The notes: generated by a model from the letters alone, not told the origin. 7,902 nucleotides of DNA from an uncultured beta proteobacterium (GCA_903892315.1 CAITHY010000176.1:1-7902); one strand, 5' to 3'. Counted from the stretch's first letter, positions 1 to 7,302 are shown. A program made the numbers and translations.

Positions 1-57
1 GTTATCGAGCTTTTGGGACTTTAGGATCGGTTTCACAATAAATTTAAGGGTAAGTTC

Positions 58-89
58 TTGAAATATGAGAAAAAACAGCTAGCTATAAT
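58..89 (+). promoter_or_regulatory. Candidate sigma-70 promoter of the DUF498-arn operon
   Basis: A perfect -10 hexamer TATAAT is at 84-89, preceded by an A-rich stretch (69-75). The best -35 match is TTGAAA at 58-63, but the spacer would be 20 nt, longer than the usual 16-18. No good -35 sits at normal spacing, so the promoter may be weak or activator dependent. The 8-nt palindrome AGCTAGCT (77-84) abuts and overlaps the -10 by one base and could be chance. Transcription from about 96 would give a leader of only about 20 nt before the first gene. No gene is seen in 1-115 on either strand. Confidence 0.45.
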
Positions 90-105
90 CCACATAATTA
101 TGACA

Positions 106-110
106 GAGAG
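106..110 (+). promoter_or_regulatory. Ribosome binding site that selects a TTG start
   Basis: GAGAG lies 5 nt before the TTG at 116. It decides the start of the DUF498 gene: the nearby ATG at 100 is in another frame and meets a stop after ten codons, while the TTG frame is blocked upstream by TGA at 101-103. The TTG also puts the protein start (MKLQ) where family members begin with MKL-type sequences. Confidence 0.6.
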
Positions 111-115
111 TCCAC

Positions 116-493
116 TTGAAGCTTCAATCTGACCCCCATTCAGGAGCGAATACGATCACTGGCTATGGCGATGGCTACGTTGAGATCAATCAGATCCCTT
201 ACGACCATGCGGTCCTGCTCAGTTCGGACGGCGCTATCTCCAACTGGTCCGCGCAAACATTTGATCGCTTAGAAGCCAATCATTTTGCGCAAATGGTTGA
301 TTTAAAACCAGAATTAATCCTCATTGGGACTGGTAGCCGCCAACGTTTTCCTAAGCCAGAACTCCTCAAATCCCTGATTGAGGCCAAAATTGGCTTTGAA
401 ATCATGGATTCTCAGGCTGCCTGCCGAACATACAACATCCTGGTTGGCGAAGGACGTCAAGTAGTCCTGGCCTTGATTGTGGAACCGGTTTAA
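116..493 (+). CDS. Mth938-like (DUF498/DUF598) domain protein, TTG start
   Basis: This is a small soluble protein of 125 aa, the usual length for a single Mth938-like domain. The family includes eukaryotic AAMDC and the mitochondrial complex I assembly factor NDUFAF3; its biochemical role in bacteria is not established. Family hallmarks visible are an N-terminal MKL...SG.NTITGYG stretch (1-18), the GTG turn at 71-73 followed by RFP, and the signature MDSQAACRTYNIL at 97-109 with Cys103-Arg104. There is no signal peptide or membrane segment, so it should be cytoplasmic. The start is TTG, chosen for its GAGAG site and agreement with homologues. Its TAA stop overlaps the arnT ATG by one base (TAATG), so the two are probably translationally coupled. 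From memory, relatives in Burkholderiales carry this gene at the same place; whether it serves Ara4N synthesis or is a passenger is unknown. Family assignment is secure, function is not. Confidence 0.88.
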   Translation: MKLQSDPHSGANTITGYGDGYVEINQIPYDHAVLLSSDGAISNWSAQTFDRLEANHFAQMVDLKPELILIGTGSRQRFPKPELLKSLIEAKIGFEIMDSQAACRTYNILVGEGRQVVLALIVEPV

Positions 494-2184
494 TGCAATT
501 TGGCCAAATCCGCCAGTCTTCAGCCCTGCATCCAGGCAAGATTTTGCTACTGGCCATCATTTATGCATTGCTGTGGTTTGGCACTCTTAATTACCGCCAC
601 CTCATCCCATCTGACGAAGGTCGCTATGCAGAAATAGCCCGGGAGATGCTGGTCACAGGCGACTGGATTACCCCTCGCTACAACGGCTATAAGTATTTTG
701 AAAAACCACCTCTTCAGGCTTGGGCAACTGCAGTCACATTTCAAGTATTCGGCATTGGCGATTGGCAAGCACGTCTTTGGACGGCACTAACCGGTTTTTT
801 GACGATACTTTTAGTTGGGTTTACTGGCGCCCGAATTTTTAATGCGAGAGCAGGCTGGTTAGCTGCTGTTGTTCTTGCATCTAGTCCGATGTGGATTATC
901 AGCGGGCACTTCAACTCGCTCGACATGGGCTTGTCCTCTTTTTTAGTTGCAGCTCTGTGTAGCTTATTAATCGCGCAAACTTCTCACAATAAAAATAGTT
1001 GTCGCAACTGGATGTGGGCTTGCTGGGCTTTCATGGCATTAGCCACCTTATCTAAAGGCATGATTGGTGTTGCGATTCCGGCCATGGTATTTATTGCGTA
1101 CTCCATTAGTGCATGGGATTGGAAAATTTGGACCCGCTTACGTTTATTGAGTGGAGCTATTTTGTTCCTAGCCATCACTGCGCCTTGGTTTTTATTGGTG
1201 GCACAACGTAACCCTGAGTTTCTAGAGTTCTTCTTTATTCACGAGCATCTGCAGCGCTTCACACAAGATGATCACAGTAGAACTGGTCCCATTTACTACT
1301 TTGTACCGCTACTCCTCATTGGCTTACTGCCTTGGTTGCTTCAGGTCCCAGGGGCAATTGCGCAGGCATGGAATGAGCGTCGGCGCAAGTTCTCTGCAAG
1401 TTGGCTATTGGTCTGTTGGTTTGCTGTGATCTTTGCATTCTTTAGCGTGTCGCACTCTAAATTGCCGGGTTACATCATTCCCATTTTCCCAGCACTTGCA
1501 TTCATTATTGGCAATCGTTTAGATCACCTACTAGGTCACACCAACACCATGGCTTTGCCATGGAAATTACAGGCACTTGGTTTTGCGCTTCTGGGATGCC
1601 TTGGATTCTTCTTTTTAGATACTATTAGTAAACAAGCAAGACCGGATGAGATCGAAGCCTATGCACAGTACACCTATTGGGTAATTGCAGCATTAATCGC
1701 ACTTGTTGGTTTCAGCATTTATGCAGCATGGCAAAGCAAACGTAATGGTCTTCAAAGTATTGTCAGTTTTGCCTGTGGATTTTTTCTGTGCGCCACCATC
1801 GCAGGAACTGGTCACGAAACTCTTGGTCGTGCAGTCTCTGGCATCGATCTAGCAGAACGAGTCAAAGCCTCCATTCCGGAAAAAGTGAACTTCTATTCAG
1901 TGCGACTTTTAGATCACACCGTACCCTTCTACTTAGGTAGGACCATGATCATGGTGGAATCTCCTGATGAGCTCGAGTTTGGTGTCAGTCAAGAGCCAGA
2001 GCTGTGGATGCCGACTCTGGATGCTTTCATTGCCCGCTGGCAGGAAGATCAAACAGCTTATGCCCTCATGGTTCCGGAGCAATTTAATGCACTCCAGGCC
2101 CAACAATTTCCAATGCAGGAAGTGGGTCGGGACTCACGCAGAGTCATTGTGAAACATCCTGATGCATCGAACGTGACGCAGTAA
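493..2184 (+). CDS. arnT: Undecaprenyl phosphate-Ara4N : lipid A Ara4N transferase (ArnT, PMT/GT83 family)
   Basis: This inner-membrane glycosyltransferase transfers L-Ara4N from undecaprenyl phosphate to lipid A, and in Burkholderiales probably also to inner core, at the periplasmic face. Its 563 aa compare with about 550 in E. coli. A first membrane helix (about 16-34) is followed by a periplasmic loop with the acidic catalytic motif Asp41-Glu42 (SDEGRYAEIAREML). Next come Glu70-Lys71 in YFEKPP, Asp144 in NSLDMGL, the EHLQRF motif with His252, and KLPGY at 323-327. Asp41, Glu70, Lys71 and Asp144 keep the spacing I recall for Asp55, Glu84, Lys85 and Asp158 of the Cupriavidus metallidurans enzyme. 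Many hydrophobic helices run to about residue 438, then a soluble domain (about 440-563). The ATG overlaps the preceding stop by one base. Putting arnT before arnB differs from the enterobacterial arnBCADTEF order. Confidence 0.95.
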   Translation: MQFGQIRQSSALHPGKILLLAIIYALLWFGTLNYRHLIPSDEGRYAEIAREMLVTGDWITPRYNGYKYFEKPPLQAWATAVTFQVFGIGDWQARLWTALTGFLTILLVGFTGARIFNARAGWLAAVVLASSPMWIISGHFNSLDMGLSSFLVAALCSLLIAQTSHNKNSCRNWMWACWAFMALATLSKGMIGVAIPAMVFIAYSISAWDWKIWTRLRLLSGAILFLAITAPWFLLVAQRNPEFLEFFFIHEHLQRFTQDDHSRTGPIYYFVPLLLIGLLPWLLQVPGAIAQAWNERRRKFSASWLLVCWFAVIFAFFSVSHSKLPGYIIPIFPALAFIIGNRLDHLLGHTNTMALPWKLQALGFALLGCLGFFFLDTISKQARPDEIEAYAQYTYWVIAALIALVGFSIYAAWQSKRNGLQSIVSFACGFFLCATIAGTGHETLGRAVSGIDLAERVKASIPEKVNFYSVRLLDHTVPFYLGRTMIMVESPDELEFGVSQEPELWMPTLDAFIARWQEDQTAYALMVPEQFNALQAQQFPMQEVGRDSRRVIVKHPDASNVTQ

Positions 2185-2195
2185 TATAGAAGCCT

Positions 2196-3362
2196 ATGTC
2201 AGAGTCTAATTCCGCCTTCATCCCCTTTACGCGCCCGAGCTTCAATCAAGAAACCATTGATGCCGTTTCAGAGGTATTGCGTTCAGGTTGGGTAACATCC
2301 GGCCCTAAGTTGGCAGAGTTTGAAGCTACTTTAAGCGACTACTTTGGCGGTCGCCCTGTGCGCTGCTTTGCCAATGGCACCGCAACCATGAAGATTGCTC
2401 TGCAAGTTGCAGACATTGGTGATGGCGATGAAGTGATTACCACCCCAATTTCTTGGGTAGCAACATCGAATGTGGTTTTGAGTGTTGGTGCCAAACCCGT
2501 ATTTGTGGATATTGATCCCGTTACACGCAATATTGATCTCAGTAAAGTGGCTGCCGCAATCACACCCAAGACACGTGCAATCATGCCAGTCTATTTAGCC
2601 GGTCTTCCAGTGGATATAAATCAGCTCTACGCACTAGCCAAACAACATCAGCTTCGCGTGATTGAGGATGCAGCACAAGCCTTTGGCTCACAGTGGCAAG
2701 GCAAGAAGATTGGTAGCTTTGGTGACCTGGTGAGCTTTAGCTTTCAAGCCAACAAGAACCTCACCACGGTTGAGGGTGGCTGCCTTGTCCTCAACAATCA
2801 AGATGAAGCAAAACTTGCTGAGAAATTCCGCCTCCAGGGATTAACCCGTCAAGGGATGGATGGTATGGACGTTGATGTCTTGGGTGGCAAAGATAATTTG
2901 ACAGATGTGAATGCAGCCATCGGTCTTGAGCAGCTCAAGCAACTTCCTTTTTATCAAACACGTCGTGCTGTGCTTGCGCGCCAATACTTTGATGCACTTC
3001 GATCTGAATTGAAATCGGCAGGATTAGAAGGCTTGCAATTGGAACTTCCAGTAGAGAACTTTACTGATAGTAACTGGCATATGTTTCAAGTTGTTTTGCC
3101 ATTGGAGCAGCTTAATACGGATCGCGCCCAAGTGATGTCTGAATTAAAAGATCTGGGTATTGGCACTGGCGTTCATTACCCTGCAATTACCGGGTTCACC
3201 CTCTATAAAAACCAGGGCTATAAAACTTCCGATACTCCGATTGCTGAACGCATTGGTCGCTCAATCCTCACCCTTCCTTTGTTTCCGGCAATGGCAGATG
3301 AAGATATTGGCCGTGTTGCCAGCGGATTGGTCGGAATTTTGCTGAAATACCGCAAAAACTAG
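2196..3362 (+). CDS. arnB: UDP-4-amino-4-deoxy-L-arabinose-oxoglutarate aminotransferase (ArnB)
   Basis: This cytoplasmic PLP enzyme (DegT/DnrJ/EryC1 fold) transfers an amino group from glutamate to UDP-Ara4O, giving UDP-Ara4N. Its 388 aa compare with about 380 in E. coli. Visible features are the N-terminal FIPFTRPS and SGWVTSGPK (30-38), the GDEVIT..SWVAT segment (77-90), Asp158 in VIEDAAQ that should contact the pyridine nitrogen, Lys187 in SFQANKNLT as the Schiff-base lysine, the EGG turn after it, the NLTD.NAAIGLEQL stretch typical of sugar aminotransferases, and GIGTGVHY near the C terminus. It begins 11 nt after arnT with only a weak AGAAG site close to the ATG. ArnB is preferred over other sugar aminotransferases because of this whole-length agreement and because every neighbour is an arn gene. 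Confidence 0.95.
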   Translation: MSESNSAFIPFTRPSFNQETIDAVSEVLRSGWVTSGPKLAEFEATLSDYFGGRPVRCFANGTATMKIALQVADIGDGDEVITTPISWVATSNVVLSVGAKPVFVDIDPVTRNIDLSKVAAAITPKTRAIMPVYLAGLPVDINQLYALAKQHQLRVIEDAAQAFGSQWQGKKIGSFGDLVSFSFQANKNLTTVEGGCLVLNNQDEAKLAEKFRLQGLTRQGMDGMDVDVLGGKDNLTDVNAAIGLEQLKQLPFYQTRRAVLARQYFDALRSELKSAGLEGLQLELPVENFTDSNWHMFQVVLPLEQLNTDRAQVMSELKDLGIGTGVHYPAITGFTLYKNQGYKTSDTPIAERIGRSILTLPLFPAMADEDIGRVASGLVGILLKYRKN

Positions 3363-3366
3363 TGTT

Positions 3367-3391
3367 CCTGGGTTAAAACCAAAGAATCAGG
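3367..3391 (+). promoter_or_regulatory. Weak hairpin over the arnC ribosome-binding region
   Basis: In the 41-nt arnB-arnC gap, CCTG (3367-3370) can pair with CAGG (3388-3391), and GGTT (3371-3374) with AACC (3377-3380) inside it. The outer stem would cover AGG (3389-3391), the only purine-rich site before the arnC ATG, 12 nt away. The stems are only 4 bp and there is no following T run, so this is not a terminator and may be chance. Confidence 0.2.
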
Positions 3392-3403
3392 CAAAATTGC
3401 AGC

Positions 3404-4366
3404 ATGACTGCCAATTTAGTTGCCAATCCAACACTCAGCATTGTTATTCCCGTTTACAACGAGGAAGATGGTCTCCAAGCCCTATTTGATCGCCTCTATC
3501 CGGCGTTAGATACTCTGGCAGACAAACGCAAGATCACCTACGAGATCATATTCGTCAACGACGGGAGCAAAGATCGTTCCGCCGGCATTCTTTCCAAGCA
3601 AGTGGAATTGCGGCCTGATGTGACTCGTGCCGTTTTATTTCATAGCAACTTTGGTCAACATATGGCCATCATGGCTGGCTTTGAATACGCCAAAGGCGAA
3701 CACATCATTACTTTGGATGCAGACCTACAAAATCCTCCTGAAGAAATAGATGTTTTAACTGAGCAACTATTGAAAGGTCATGACTACGTTGGCACCATTC
3801 GCGCCGATCGCCGGGATAGCTTCTTCAGAAAATTTGCTTCACGCGCTATGAATCGTTTGCGTGAAAATATCACGCGCATCACAATGACTGATCAAGGTTG
3901 TATGTTGCGTGGTTATAGTCGCCGCATTGTTGACCTAGTACGTCAATGCGATGAAAGCAATACTTTCATCCCAGCACTGGCATATACCTTTTCTGCAAAC
4001 CCTGTAGAAATTACCGTCAAGCACGAAGAGCGTTTTGCCGGTGAATCTAAATACAGCCTGTACCAACTTATTCGCCTAAACTTTGATTTAGTTACCGGAT
4101 TCTCAATCATGCCCTTGCAGATTTTTTCAATACTCGGCATGCTTCTATCCCTTGCTGCTGGTAGCTTGTTTGCCTACCTATTAGTACGCCGCTTTGTTCT
4201 GGGTGCTGAGGTTGAGGGTGTATTCACTCTCTTCGCCCTCACCTTCTTCTTGATTGGCGTGATGCTCTTTGGGCTCGGTCTATTGGGCGAGTATATTGGT
4301 CGCATCTATCAACAAATCCGCAAGCGCCCACGCTATGTGGTGCAAACTGTTTTAGAGAAAAAATAA
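3404..4366 (+). CDS. arnC: Undecaprenyl-phosphate 4-deoxy-4-formamido-L-arabinose transferase (ArnC)
   Basis: This membrane-anchored GT2 (GT-A fold) enzyme moves Ara4FN from UDP to undecaprenyl phosphate at the cytoplasmic face. Its 320 aa compare with 322 in E. coli. The nucleotide-binding start SIVIPVYNEE (12-21), NDGS (52-55), the metal-binding DAD at 105-107 in TLDADLQNPPEE, and the GESKYS segment (213-218) are all present. Two C-terminal membrane helices follow at about 235-263 and 272-296, ending in the conserved GEYIGRIYQQIRKRPRY. DPM-type or GtrB-type transferases share this fold, but the match runs through the whole protein, including EGVFTLFA and the C-terminal arginine-rich tail. 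The only ribosome site is a weak AGG 12 nt before the ATG. The stop TAA touches the next start with no spacer and in the same frame. Confidence 0.95.
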   Translation: MTANLVANPTLSIVIPVYNEEDGLQALFDRLYPALDTLADKRKITYEIIFVNDGSKDRSAGILSKQVELRPDVTRAVLFHSNFGQHMAIMAGFEYAKGEHIITLDADLQNPPEEIDVLTEQLLKGHDYVGTIRADRRDSFFRKFASRAMNRLRENITRITMTDQGCMLRGYSRRIVDLVRQCDESNTFIPALAYTFSANPVEITVKHEERFAGESKYSLYQLIRLNFDLVTGFSIMPLQIFSILGMLLSLAAGSLFAYLLVRRFVLGAEVEGVFTLFALTFFLIGVMLFGLGLLGEYIGRIYQQIRKRPRYVVQTVLEKK

Positions 4367-5236
4367 TTGCACGCAGTCGTCTTTGCTTATCACGATGTTG
4401 GCGTCAACTGCCTCAAGGCATTACTCAATGCGGGCATACAAGTTGATCTAGTAGTCACCCATCAAGACGACCCCAATGAAAATATCTGGTTTGGGAGTGT
4501 TGAAAAAATCTGTCAAGAAATGAAAATTTCTTACATTACGCCCAATGCTAATGAGTTGATCGCCTTGCTTCCGAAGTTCCAAGCAATAGCACCAGATTAC
4601 ATTTTTTCTTTCTACTATCGTCACATGATTCCGGAGCAGATTTTGGCTTGTGCCAAAATTGCCGCGCTCAATATGCATGGCTCTCTACTACCAAAGTACC
4701 GTGGACGTGCTCCAGTGAATTGGGCCATTCTGCATGGTGAATCAGAGACTGGTGCAACCTTGCATGTCATGGAAGCAAAACCGGATGCCGGAGATATTGT
4801 TGGGCAGGCAGCTGTCGGTATTGGCCCAGATGAGACCGCTACCGAGGTATTTAGCAAGGTAAGTCAGGCTGCGGTGGGCGTAATCGAGCAGGTCTTACCG
4901 AGCCTTTTAAAAGGAACTGTTCCTCGCAGGGCGAATGAGCTCCAAAAAGGCAGTTATTTTGGCGGCAGAAAGCCTGCAGATGGACAAATTCATTGGAATC
5001 AGACCACCAAGCAGGTCCACGACCTGGTTAGGGCTGTTGCACCCCCTTATCCTGGAGCCTTTACCACTCATGAGGGTAAGACCATGATTGTGGCTCGCAC
5101 CACCCTAAAAGGGCCATTTTTAGCCAATCTCGATCTTGGGGTTTGCGGTATCCAAGTGGTTGATAATCGGGTATTCGGCATTTGTGGCGACCATCAAGCA
5201 GTTGAAATATTGGAATGGTTTCCAGCAAGCAAATAA
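4367..5236 (+). CDS. arnA: UDP-Ara4N N-formyltransferase, stand-alone equivalent of the ArnA N-terminal domain; TTG start
   Basis: This enzyme formylates UDP-Ara4N with 10-formyltetrahydrofolate, giving UDP-Ara4FN for ArnC. Its 289 aa correspond to the first ~300 residues of bifunctional E. coli ArnA; no dehydrogenase follows in the same chain. The catalytic triad of the Fmt/GART family is present and falls at the E. coli numbering: Asn102 and His104 in LNMHGSLLPKYRGRAP, and Asp140 in KPDAGDIVG. FSFYYRH (80-86) is also kept. The C-terminal part (about 205-289) should be the OB-like subdomain. The TTG start follows the arnC stop directly, with a weak AGAG 9 nt upstream. Starting there gives M-H-AVVFAYHD, aligning with the E. 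coli N terminus, so no earlier start is needed. Translation probably depends on reinitiation after arnC. The length and ArnA-specific motifs argue against methionyl-tRNA formyltransferase. Confidence 0.93.
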   Translation: MHAVVFAYHDVGVNCLKALLNAGIQVDLVVTHQDDPNENIWFGSVEKICQEMKISYITPNANELIALLPKFQAIAPDYIFSFYYRHMIPEQILACAKIAALNMHGSLLPKYRGRAPVNWAILHGESETGATLHVMEAKPDAGDIVGQAAVGIGPDETATEVFSKVSQAAVGVIEQVLPSLLKGTVPRRANELQKGSYFGGRKPADGQIHWNQTTKQVHDLVRAVAPPYPGAFTTHEGKTMIVARTTLKGPFLANLDLGVCGIQVVDNRVFGICGDHQAVEILEWFPASK

Positions 5237-5283
5237 GTAGTGAATTGAGCAGTATCAAATCAGATTAAAACGAGGCAGTAGAG

Positions 5284-6330
5284 ATGAAAAAAGTACTCAT
5301 TCTTGGTGTTAATGGCTTTATTGGTCACCACCTTTCCAAGCGCATTCTGGAGACAACCGACTGGGATGTCTATGGCATGGATATGCAAAATGATCGCCTT
5401 GGTGACTTAATTAATCATCCACGCATGCATTTCTTTGAGGGTGATATCACCATCAATAAAGAATGGGTTGAATACCATATCCGTAAATGCGATGTCATCT
5501 TGCCCTTGGTTGCTATCGCAACGCCTGCAACTTATGTACAGCAGCCACTCAAAGTGTTTGAGCTCGACTTCGAAGCCAATCTGCCAATCGTGCGCTCTGC
5601 TGTCAAATACAAAAAGCATTTGGTGTTCCCATCAACCTCTGAAGTATATGGAATGTGTGAGGATGGCGAATTCGATCCATCTCAGTCGAATATGGTCTAC
5701 GGCCCAATCAACAAGCCACGCTGGATCTACGCTTGCTCCAAACAGCTAATGGACCGTGTGATTTGGGGCTATGGCATGGAAGGCCTACGTTTTACCCTTT
5801 TCCGTCCATTTAACTGGATTGGCCCTGGCTTAGATAGCATCTACACACCAAAAGAAGGCTCTTCCCGCGTTGTGACTCAGTTCTTAGGTCACATCGTTCG
5901 AGGCGAATCGATCAACGTTGTTGACGGTGGCGCCCAGAAACGCGCCTTTACTTATATTGACGATGGCATCGATGCCTTAATGCACATCATCGACAACAAA
6001 GATGGTGTTGCTAACGGCAAGATCTATAACATCGGCAACCCAAAGAACAATCACTCTATTCGCGAACTCGCTAATCAGATGTTAGAAATTGCTCGCAGCA
6101 TTCCTGAGTATGCGAAGAATGCGAATGAAGTGAAAATTGTAGAAACCACGTCTGGCGCTTACTACGGTGAAGGCTATCAAGACGTTCAAAATCGCGTTCC
6201 AGCAATTGACAACACAATGAGCGAACTGAACTGGAAACCAACGACCACGATGTCTGATGCGCTCAAGAATATTTTTGAAGCCTATCGTGGAGACGTTGAA
6301 AAAGCACGTCACCTCGTTGATAAAGAATAG
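5284..6330 (+). CDS. arnA: UDP-glucuronate 4-dehydrogenase/decarboxylase, stand-alone equivalent of the ArnA C-terminal domain
   Basis: This NAD-dependent extended SDR enzyme oxidatively decarboxylates UDP-glucuronic acid to UDP-4-keto-pentose (UDP-Ara4O), the first committed step. Its 348 aa match residues from about 315 to 660 of E. coli ArnA. It opens directly with the Rossmann motif VLILGVNGFIG (Gly8, Gly11, Gly14). PLVAIATP (74-81), Ser119-Glu120 in PSTSEVYGM, Tyr149 and Lys153 in WIYACSK, and Arg304 in GYQDVQNR correspond to the E. coli catalytic residues Ser433, Glu434, Tyr463, Lys467 and Arg619. Retention of Ser-Glu and this arginine supports decarboxylation rather than simple epimerisation. 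The start has the clear ribosome site GAGG (5272-5275) 8 nt upstream, and the 47-nt gap after the formyltransferase is the longest in the operon. The separate start and site show that the split from the formyltransferase is real and not a sequencing frameshift. Confidence 0.95.
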   Translation: MKKVLILGVNGFIGHHLSKRILETTDWDVYGMDMQNDRLGDLINHPRMHFFEGDITINKEWVEYHIRKCDVILPLVAIATPATYVQQPLKVFELDFEANLPIVRSAVKYKKHLVFPSTSEVYGMCEDGEFDPSQSNMVYGPINKPRWIYACSKQLMDRVIWGYGMEGLRFTLFRPFNWIGPGLDSIYTPKEGSSRVVTQFLGHIVRGESINVVDGGAQKRAFTYIDDGIDALMHIIDNKDGVANGKIYNIGNPKNNHSIRELANQMLEIARSIPEYAKNANEVKIVETTSGAYYGEGYQDVQNRVPAIDNTMSELNWKPTTTMSDALKNIFEAYRGDVEKARHLVDKE

Positions 6331-6352
6331 GCGAAAGTAAATTCAAAGGTAC

Positions 6353-7270
6353 ATGGCTAAGATTGCTCTCAAGGTTGATGTTGACACCTTACGCGGAACC
6401 AAAGAAGGTGTGCCCAATTTAGCTCGCACCTTGGAGCGTTTTGGCCTTAAAGCCACCTTTCTATTTAGCCTTGGGCCAGACCATACTGGCTGGGCCTTAA
6501 AACGCGTCTTCCGTCCAGGCTTTCTAAAAAAAGTGAGTCGTACTTCTGTTGTTGAGCACTATGGGATTAAGACTTTGCTATACGGCGTTCTTATTCCTGG
6601 ACCGGATATCGGCAAAAAAGCTGCTGCAGAAATGCAAGCCATAGATGCAGCAGGTCATGAGACAGGTATTCATACTTGGGATCACGTTGCCTGGCAAGAT
6701 GCAGTGCGCAATCAAGATGCAACATGGACTAAAGCGATGATGCAAAAAAGTTGGGGTCGATTTTTAGAAATCTTTGGTCATGTGCCAGCAACTTATGGCG
6801 CTGCTGGCTGGCAAATGAATGAATCGGCCTTTGAGCAACTCGATCAATGGGGCATTACCTACTCCTCTGACGGCAGATCCGAACCGAACCTCATGCCCTA
6901 CCGCCTTGCACTACCATCCGGCAAAGCCAAGCATGTTCAGTATCCAACCACACTCCCCACTTTTGATGAGCTCATTGGCATTGATGGAGCGGATGAATTT
7001 GGTGCAGTCAAAAAATTGCTAGAGATTACCCAAAGCAATCCAAACGACCAAGTCTTCACGTTGCATGCTGAATTGGAAGGTCAAAAGCTATTGCCCGCGT
7101 TTGAGCAACTACTGGCGGGGTGGCTCAACCAAGGCCATGACCTAGTTACCATGGGTGAGCTGCACAAATCCTGGGAAGTCACCAAGCAGCTCGATAAAAT
7201 AGCGGTACTACCACTGACATGGGGTGAAATACCCAATCGCAGTGGCGACTTAATCATTCAAAATACCTAG
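6353..7270 (+). CDS. arnD: 4-deoxy-4-formamido-L-arabinose-phosphoundecaprenol deformylase (ArnD)
   Basis: This NodB-type metal-dependent deacetylase (CE4-like) removes the formyl group from undecaprenyl-P-Ara4FN, making the sugar transfer irreversible and giving the ArnT substrate. Its 305 aa compare with about 296 in E. coli. It begins with KVDVDTLRGTKEGVP, supplying the catalytic Asp9 and metal ligand Asp11. GIHTWDH gives metal ligands His107 and His111, YGAAGWQ (148-154) is the next conserved block, and FTLHAELEG carries the late catalytic His238. No signal peptide is evident; family members act at the membrane surface. It starts 22 nt after the decarboxylase, with AAAGG (6345-6349) only 3 nt before the ATG. 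Chitooligosaccharide and peptidoglycan deacetylases share the fold, but whole-length similarity and gene position point to ArnD. Confidence 0.95.
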   Translation: MAKIALKVDVDTLRGTKEGVPNLARTLERFGLKATFLFSLGPDHTGWALKRVFRPGFLKKVSRTSVVEHYGIKTLLYGVLIPGPDIGKKAAAEMQAIDAAGHETGIHTWDHVAWQDAVRNQDATWTKAMMQKSWGRFLEIFGHVPATYGAAGWQMNESAFEQLDQWGITYSSDGRSEPNLMPYRLALPSGKAKHVQYPTTLPTFDELIGIDGADEFGAVKKLLEITQSNPNDQVFTLHAELEGQKLLPAFEQLLAGWLNQGHDLVTMGELHKSWEVTKQLDKIAVLPLTWGEIPNRSGDLIIQNT

Positions 7271-7302
7271 AACTCAGAGATAACAACCAACGAAGGATCA
7301 TC

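Noticed and set aside
25..63. Possible PmrA or PhoP boxes upstream of the operon (TTTAAG at 43-48, GGTTTC at 29-34)
   Set aside because: Neither has a proper second half-site at the spacing of the enterobacterial consensus, so no PmrA/PhoP site is claimed.
1..115. A divergent gene on the minus strand before the operon
   Set aside because: The minus-strand ATG near base 99 meets a stop within about 20 codons, and no other start with a ribosome site is seen.
4448..4857. Minus-strand open frames within the formyltransferase gene, and similar ones in arnT, arnB and the decarboxylase gene
   Set aside because: They lie opposite well-conserved enzymes, lack ribosome sites and recognisable motifs, and are shadow frames.
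5435..5749. A 104-aa plus-strand frame inside the decarboxylase gene
   Set aside because: It overlaps the Rossmann and catalytic region of a clearly genuine gene in another frame, and its composition is not protein-like.
4367..6330. Frameshift breaking a bifunctional ArnA
   Set aside because: The second half has its own ribosome site and starts exactly at the Rossmann motif, the first half ends at family domain length, and the 47-nt gap has no homologous linker.
7172..7200. Promoter for bcp inside the end of arnD (TAAAAT at 7195-7200)
   Set aside because: The -35 position at normal spacing (TGGGAA) is poor; AT-rich hexamers of this kind are common by chance.
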